DNA from: Melieria omissa
Lineage: Eukaryota > Arthropoda > Insecta > Diptera > Ulidiidae
Length of the DNA: 64,000 nt
Direction: 5' to 3'
Assembly: GCA_963971225.1 (NCBI GenBank)
Contig: OZ020267.1
Coordinates: forward strand, 103,303,729-103,367,728
Under the pieces are notes generated by a model. It saw nothing but the letters and a program-made list of their open reading frames with translations. It ran no database searches and had not been told where the DNA came from. How positions within the stretch are numbered: the first letter of the stretch is position 1; the number at the start of each line of letters is the position of its first letter. The translations under genes and the position numbers were made by a program. Shown here in pieces: positions 58,131 through 64,000 of the stretch.

Positions 58131-61130
58131 TATCTCTATTTCTATCTCTATCTCTATCTCTATCTCTATCTCTATCTCTATCTCTATCTCTATCTCTATC
58201 TCTATCTCTATCTCTATCTCTATCTCTATCTCTATCTCTATCTCTATCTCTATCTCTATCTCTATCTCTATCTCTATCTCTATCTCTATCTCTATCTCTA
58301 TCTCTATCTCTATCTCTATCTCTATCTCTATCTCTATCTCTATCTCTATCTCTATCTCTATCTCTATCTTTATCTTTATCTTTATCTTTATCTTTATCTT
58401 TATCTTTATCTTTATCTTTATCTTTATCTTTATCTTTATCTTTATCTTTATCTTTATCTTTATCTGTATCTGTATCTGTATCTGTATCTGTATCTGTATC
58501 TGTATCTGTATCTGTATCTGTATCTGTATCTGTATCTGTATCTGTATCTGTATCTGTATCTGTATCTGTATCTGTATCTGTATCTGTATCTGTATCTGTA
58601 TCTGTATCTGTATCTGTATCTGTATCTGTATCTGTATCTGTATCTGTATCTGTATCTGTATCTGTATCTGTATCTGTATCTGTATCTGTATCTGTATCTG
58701 TATCTGTATCTGTATCTGTATCTGTATCTGTATCTGTATCTGTATCTGTATCTGTATCTGTATCTGTATCTGTATCTGTATCTGTATCTGTATCTGTATC
58801 TGTATCTGTATCTGTATCTGTATCTGTATCTGTATCTGTATCTGTATCTGTATCTGTATCTGTATCTGTATCTGTATCTGTATCTGTATCTGTATCTGTA
58901 TCTGTATCTGTATCTGTATCTGTATCTGTATCTGTATCTGTATCTGTATCTGTATCTGTATCTGTATCTGTATCTGTATCTGTATCTGTATCTGTATCTG
59001 TATCTGTATCTGTATCTGTATCTGTATCTGTATCTGTATCTGTATCTGTATCTGTATCTGTATCTGTATCTGTATCTGTATCTGTATCTGTATCTGTATC
59101 TGTATCTGTATCTGTATCTGTATCTGTATCTGTATCTGTATCTGTATCTGTATCTGTATCTGTATCTGTATCTGTATCTGTATCTGTATCTGTATCTGCA
59201 TCTGTATCTGTATCTGTATCTGTATCTGTATCTGTATCTGTATCTGTATCTGTATCTGTATCTGTATCTGTATCTGTATCTGTATCTGTATCTGTATCTG
59301 TATCTGTATCTGTATCTGTATCTGTATCTGTATCTGTATCTGTATCTGTATCTGTATCTGTATCTGTATCTGTATCTGTATCTGTATCTGTATCTGTATC
59401 TGTATCTGTATCTGTATCTGTATCTGTATCTGTATCTGTATCTGTATCTGTATCTGTATCTGTATCTGTATCTGTATCTGTATCTGTATCTGTATCTGTA
59501 TCTGTATCTGTATCTGTATCTGTATCTGTATCTGTATCTGTATCTGTATCTGTATCTGTATCTGTATCTGTATCTGTATCTGTATCTGTATCTGTATCTG
59601 TATCTGTATCTGTATCTGTATCTGTATCTGTATCTGTATCTGTATCTGTATCTGTATCTGTATCTGTATCTGTATCTGTATCTGTATCTGTATCTGTATC
59701 TGTATCTGTATCTGTATCTGTATCTGTATCTGTATCTGTATCTGTATCTGTATCTGTATCTGTATCTGTATCTGTATCTGTATCTGTATCTGTATCTGTA
59801 TCTGTATCTGTATCTGTATCTGTATCTGTATCTGTATCTGTATCTGTATCTGTATCTGTATCTGTATCTGTATCTGTATCTGTATCTGTATCTGTATCTG
59901 TATCTGTATCTGTATCTGTATCTGTATCTGTATCTGTATCTGTATCTGTATCTGTATCTGTATCTGTATCTGTATCTGTATCTGTATCTGTATCTGTATC
60001 TGTATCTGTATCTGTATCTGTATCTGTATCTGTATCTGTATCTGTATCTGTATCTGTATCTGTATCTGTATCTGTATCTGTATCTGTATCTGTATCTGTA
60101 TCTGTATCTGTATCTGTATCTGTATCTGTATCTGTATCTGTATCTGTATCTGTATCTGTATCTGTATCTGTATCTGTATCTGTATCTGTATCTGTATCTG
60201 TATCTGTATCTGTATCTGTATCTGTATCTGTATCTGTATCTGTATCTGTATCTGTATCTGTATCTGTATCTGTATCTGTATCTGTATCTGTATCTGTATC
60301 TGTATCTGTATCTGTATCTGTATCTGTATCTGTATCTGTATCTGTATCTGTATCTGTATCTGTATCTGTATCTGTATCTGTATCTGTATCTGTATCTGTA
60401 TCTGTATCTGTATCTGTATCTGTATCTGTATCTGTATCTGTATCTGTATCTGTATCTGTATCTGTATCTGTATCTGTATCTGTATCTGTATCTGTATCTG
60501 TATCTGTATCTGTATCTGTATCTGTATCTGTATCTGTATCTGTATCTGTATCTGTATCTGTATCTGTATCTGTATCTGTATCTGTATCTGTATCTGTATC
60601 TGTATCTGTATCTGTATCTGTATCTGTATCTGTATCTGTATCTGTATCTGTATCTGTATCTGTATCTGTATCTGTATCTGTATCTGTATCTGTATCTGTA
60701 TCTGTATCTGTATCTGTATCTGTATCTGTATCTGTATCTGTATCTGTATCTGTATCTGTATCTGTATCTGTATCTGTATCTGTATCTGTATCTGTATCTG
60801 TATCTGTATCTGTATCTGTATCTGTATCTGTATCTGTATCTGTATCTGTATCTGTATCTGTATCTGTATCTGTATCTGTATCTGTATCTGTATCTGTATC
60901 TGTATCTGTATCTGTATCTGTATCTGTATCTGTATCTGTATCTGTATCTGTATCTGTATCTGTATCTGTATCTGTATCTGTATCTGTATCTGTATCTGTA
61001 TCTGTATCTGTATCTGTATCTGTATCTGTATCTGTATCTGTATCTGTATCTGTATCTGTATCTGTATCTGTATCTGTATCTGTATCTGTATCTGTATCTG
61101 TATCTGTATCTGTATCTGTATCTCTATTTC
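58131..61130 (+). repeat. Three-block TATCTN hexanucleotide array, about 3 kb
   Basis: One uninterrupted phase of TATCTN: about 39 units of TATCTC (58131-58364, one early TATTTC), exactly 16 units of TATCTT (58365-58460), then 443 units of TATCTG (58461-61118), ending with single TATCTC and TATTTC units (61119-61130). In the 2658-bp TATCTG block the only change seen is T to C at 59199. None of the six frames of TATCTG contains a stop, which explains spurious frames of over 1000 codons on both strands. Confidence 0.97.
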
Positions 61131-61286
61131 TCTTACGTTCTATCTCGATGAGGCGTTGGACCTTGGCCTTGATTTTAGGAATTTTTTGTGCTTTCTTTGC
61201 GTAGACCAGAGATTTCACAAAATTCCAAAGAAAGAAATCGCATGGCATTAATTTGCACAATCTTTGTGGCCAGTTAACATTGGGAA
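61131..61286. other. Short gap after the array
   Basis: Nothing recognised. Confidence 0.4.
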
Positions 61287-61667
61287 TTATTTCCTCAGTC
61301 TGCAGTACCCAGTTAGAAGAGCGGTGAGCTGTCTAAGCTGGCTTTTTCTTAGGTTGAGGCATTTTTCACTCCATTTGAGGTTGTAACCTTTAATAAAGCT
61401 TTTCAACTGCCTAAGACCCGAGACACTGGACCAGTGATTTGAGTTCCTGGTCCTCTCCTCAAGCCCTAGTGACTCTGCTATGGCGCTTTTGCCCAGTCCA
61501 ATGAAGAGCTTTGGTCCCAGGGCGTTCGTGGCTGCCGCAGTTCCTGCAAGGCTGTCTGCCTCTACGATTCCAGCAGTTACTCTGTTTGTAATTGTGTAAT
61601 AGTTCAAAAAATAGTGTTCAATGAATATTGCTTCATATCGATATCGTGTCATTCTATAACCTATCAT
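61287..61667 (-). mobile_element. LINE fragment: RNase H tail and linker
   Basis: The - strand frame of 126 codons contains TAGIVEADSLAG (end of an RNase H-like domain), SIGLEER-type and NHWSSVSGLRQLKSFIKGYN segments, and LRKSQLRQLTALLTGYCRLR. These precede the zinc-knuckle tail in I/Jockey-type LINEs. It would abut the part represented at 32458-32845, so both may be pieces of one family. It lies in the intron before the exon at 61807. Confidence 0.65.
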
Positions 61668-61806
61668 AAAAATCTTCTCAAGCTACAATTGCAAAACTTT
61701 GTTCAAATCTCTTGCAAATGCTGATCTGCCATTATTAAACATCGAACATTAGCCAAACTCTGCAAATTTGTGATCATGTCTGTACAAATATTTGTTTGAC
61801 TTGCAG
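61668..61806 (+). other. Intron end with splice acceptor
   Basis: AT-rich sequence ending TTTGTTTGACTTGCAG at 61806, the acceptor for the next exon. Confidence 0.7.
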
Positions 61807-62411
61807 AAACATCAGGAATGGCTAAAGCAACGCAACCAGCAGAGGAGCAACAATTCGCCCGTCGTACGTCAACACAAAACCGCTTTCGAATTGGCCAATT
61901 TGTGGCGCTTTCAGAAGCATAGCGCCGCCGACGCCAAGCCGAGCCTCAACGAAGTGTATCCCGAAAATGAAACGAACGCTACAAATACACCAATCACAAG
62001 CGTCAACACCACAACAACACCGGCACTAATAATAACAACAACAGTGCCAGCAACAACAACTACAACATTGTCACTACCATTGCCAACAACAGCAACGGAA
62101 TTGCCGTCAATTACTACCAATCAACCAATAGAGAATGCATTAGCTGCCACACCAACAACGGTGTTGCCTACACTTAGCACGTTGAGCACCACCGATGTGC
62201 CGAAGGCGCACAGCATTTTTAATGTAACAGCCGCAGCAGTAACAACAACAACTCCAGTGAGCACCAGGACACCATCAACAACGAGCAGCGCCGGCAAATC
62301 GCGCACCAAAACGCGTCCCTACCCGCATTGGGGCAACTGGAGCCGATGGAGCGATTGTTCGCGCAGCTGCGGCGGCGGCGTTCGCTATCAACAGCGAAAG
62401 TGCATCAATCG
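61807..62411 (+). CDS. ADAMTS-like protein, internal exon with Thr-rich linker and start of first TSR
   Basis: The exon opens after a TTGCAG acceptor and ends before a GGTAAGT donor (605 nt, leaving phase 2). It encodes about 201 residues. A basic Gln/Asn-rich start (KHQEWLKQRNQQRSNN) is followed by a long Thr/Ser/Pro-rich, mucin-like stretch with NET, NAT and NVT N-glycosylation sequons. The C-terminal part is HWGNWSRWSDCSRSCGGG then VRYQQRKCINR. The WGNWSRWSDC tryptophans fit C-mannosylation and CSRSCGG fits O-fucosylation, as in the first TSR of ADAMTS and ADAMTS-like proteins. The rest of the TSR, Cys-rich region and spacer must lie beyond 64000. The phase does not match the exon at 2460 (phase 0), and the intervening domains are absent, so the two exons are not direct neighbours in one transcript. 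Confidence 0.85.
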
Positions 62412-63302
62412 GTAAGTCTGAGAAGTAACTTTCCTTGCTATTTGTTATTGATTATTTGTTCTGATTAAAGTAACACTTGAAATTATTTTGGCCAAATTCC
62501 GCAAAACAACATTTTGCACATTTTCACATAGACCACGTACGAAATTGTTGTTGACGCATTTAAATGACTTGTTCGCTGAGCGAGCGCCAGTGGCAATTTG
62601 TATGTATGAACATAGTAGCGTTTGTGGTCGCCTGTCATGCTGTATGACGCATCGTTAGCGTCAGTTGAGTGACCACTGAAACTGCAAACATTAACCACAG
62701 CGAAAACACTGCTTGCGGTGCGTTGCGTTTGGCGATTGTCTGGCAAATCAGACAATTTTCTAAAGCGATCAACTGGTAGGTCTGTCAATGTGACGATCAG
62801 TCGGTTAGTTAGTTGGTCGGTCGTTTGATCGTTGAGGTATTTAGTGTGCAACAACGGGTCGCTTATTGTTGTTTGCGTATTAAAGGTTTCGGCATAGCGA
62901 ACATGCGTGGGAGTGAGCGAGAGCGCAAGTTAGGTAATTACGAGCAACTTCAGGAGGTTGTCGAGCTTCGGAAGATATACAGAAAAAATTTACAATGCTA
63001 ATTGAATTGTCAACAATCAGAAAAATTATGTGTTAATATGATTTCTTTACACGCAATATTGTTTGTGTTTAAAATAAAAATACACAAGAAGAAAAATTTG
63101 GAAAACTTATTTTAATATCACTGAGAATAAGCTGGTAAAAAGTGATAAATTAAAAATGATACTAAGGAATAAAATAAAAAATTATATATGTATATGTTTA
63201 ACAATAATTTTGTTATTTCTCACACAATTCCTTACGCTCACAGAATGTTTATAAGGATTTTTCTTGAATCCTCTTATGGTTGAGACAAATAAAATAAAAT
63301 TA

Positions 63303-63384
63303 ATTGAAATAAAATAAAATAAAATAAAATAAAATAAAATAAAATAAAATAAAATAAAATAAAATAAAATAAAATAAAATAAAA
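63303..63384. repeat. (AAAAT)n array, about 16 units
   Basis: Pure AAAAT pentanucleotide repeat in the intron, same unit as the longer array at 53046-53395. Confidence 0.95.
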
Positions 63385-63615
63385 GAATATGATATAAGAA
63401 AGTAGTAGTATAAGCAAACGAAATCCTCTGTAATAGATTTCGAATGGCACATTTGATGGACCCGATTGGGGGACTTAAATTATTTGTTTTTATTATTTAA
63501 TTATAATTTTAAATAAAAATGTTTATATTCCTAACATAAAATTAAAAAAAAAATATATAAAAATTATGCAGTAAAATAATAAAAAATCTCAATGAAGTAA
63601 TTGTGAGTCCCTTGA

Positions 63616-63701
63616 AGTGGCGCACACTTGACTTAACGTTGGTTCCATATTTGTTACCCAAAATTTTTGTGAATCCAAAATCCCCCTTGCATGCCCTACT
63701 G
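63616..63701. mobile_element. Shortened MITE of the CAGTGGCGCACAC family
   Basis: AGTGGCGCACACTTGAC at the left, TCCATATTTGTTACCCAAAA in the core and TTGCATGCCCTACTG at the right. It is smaller than the other copies (about 86 bp), so probably internally deleted. Confidence 0.5.
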
Positions 63702-64000
63702 TTCCTTTAGGCATTCTTGTGTTAAGAATCAGCTAGCGTAGATTTCATTCATATTCCCAGCAAGATTTTTCGTTTGAAAATTTCAACTTAACCTAACTAA
63801 ATTTTACTTTAGACTCTATTATTGATTCCATGCTGTCAACTTATTTAGAGTGTACAATTTGTTGAAATGCTGCTCAAAGGTAATTTGGGGATTTTTCGTT
63901 GTTTCCGTGGAAAACGGTTTTATTGTTAAAACATCTACATTCAGTCCAAACCGATCAACGTTAATGCAAAGTCAAAAGCAAACGCAAAAACGAAAAAAAA

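Larger units (their letters stand above)
62412..64000 (+). other. Intron downstream of the ADAMTS-like exon
   Basis: Starts with the donor GTAAGT and has no further exon-like frame to the end of the window. It contains the AAAAT array and a MITE listed separately. Confidence 0.65.

Noticed and set aside
58108..61260. Open frames of over 1000 codons on both strands (Asp-Thr, Ile-Cys and Leu-Tyr repeats)
   Set aside because: TATCTG has no stop in any of its six frames, so long frames are unavoidable; there is no non-repeat domain on either side.
1..64000. tRNA or rRNA genes
   Set aside because: None was noticed by eye, but I could not run a structure search, so small RNA genes cannot be excluded.

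Overview
The window looks like nuclear DNA of a higher dipteran fly. It is AT-rich, its introns are short (59-72 bp) with GT/AG borders, it carries two extracellular-matrix genes of the ADAMTS-like family, and most of the rest is decayed DNA transposons, LINE tails and tandem repeats. A tephritid fruit fly is my best guess. This is an inference from the style of the mariner elements and the satellite-rich background, because no marker gene in the window settles it.

Only two real protein-coding loci are supported, both on the + strand. At the left, 2460-4493 holds the last five exons of an ADAMTS-like gene: end of the Cys-rich/spacer region, five thrombospondin type 1 repeats (TSRs) and a C-terminal PLAC domain. 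At the right, 61807-62411 is one internal exon of a second ADAMTS-like gene: a Thr-rich linker and the first half of a canonical TSR. About 57 kb separate them and I could find no convincing gene there. The two parts are complementary (C-terminal half left, N-terminal half right), so they are either tandem paralogues or one gene whose pieces are out of order in the assembly.

The space between is a transposon graveyard. Structurally defined elements are: a hAT-like element with 8-bp target duplication (1050-2123); mariners at 7599-8887, 15877-16792, 35880-37152 and 54568-55826, with remnants near 25.1-25.7 and 28.1-28.4 kb; a Tc1 element with 127-bp inverted repeats (46860-48538); a foldback element with two arms of about 630 bp and TAA target duplications (43455-45264); a solo-LTR candidate on the - strand (about 22265-22815); a 5'-truncated LINE with a 7-bp target duplication (27194-27902); four other LINE C-terminal fragments; and a family of short (about 150 bp) hAT-like MITEs with CAGTGGCG termini.

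Tandem repeats take up much of the rest: a hexanucleotide array of about 3 kb built from three homogeneous blocks (58131-61130), a TTCTAC array split by a mariner (15798-17334), AAAAT arrays (53046-53395, 63303-63384), and degenerate satellites with periods of about 62, 155, 110-129, 150-168 and 221 bp. Very long open frames across the simple arrays are artefacts of stop-free repeat units, not genes. All transposases seen are broken. Among the mariners each of the three catalytic aspartates has been lost in a different copy.
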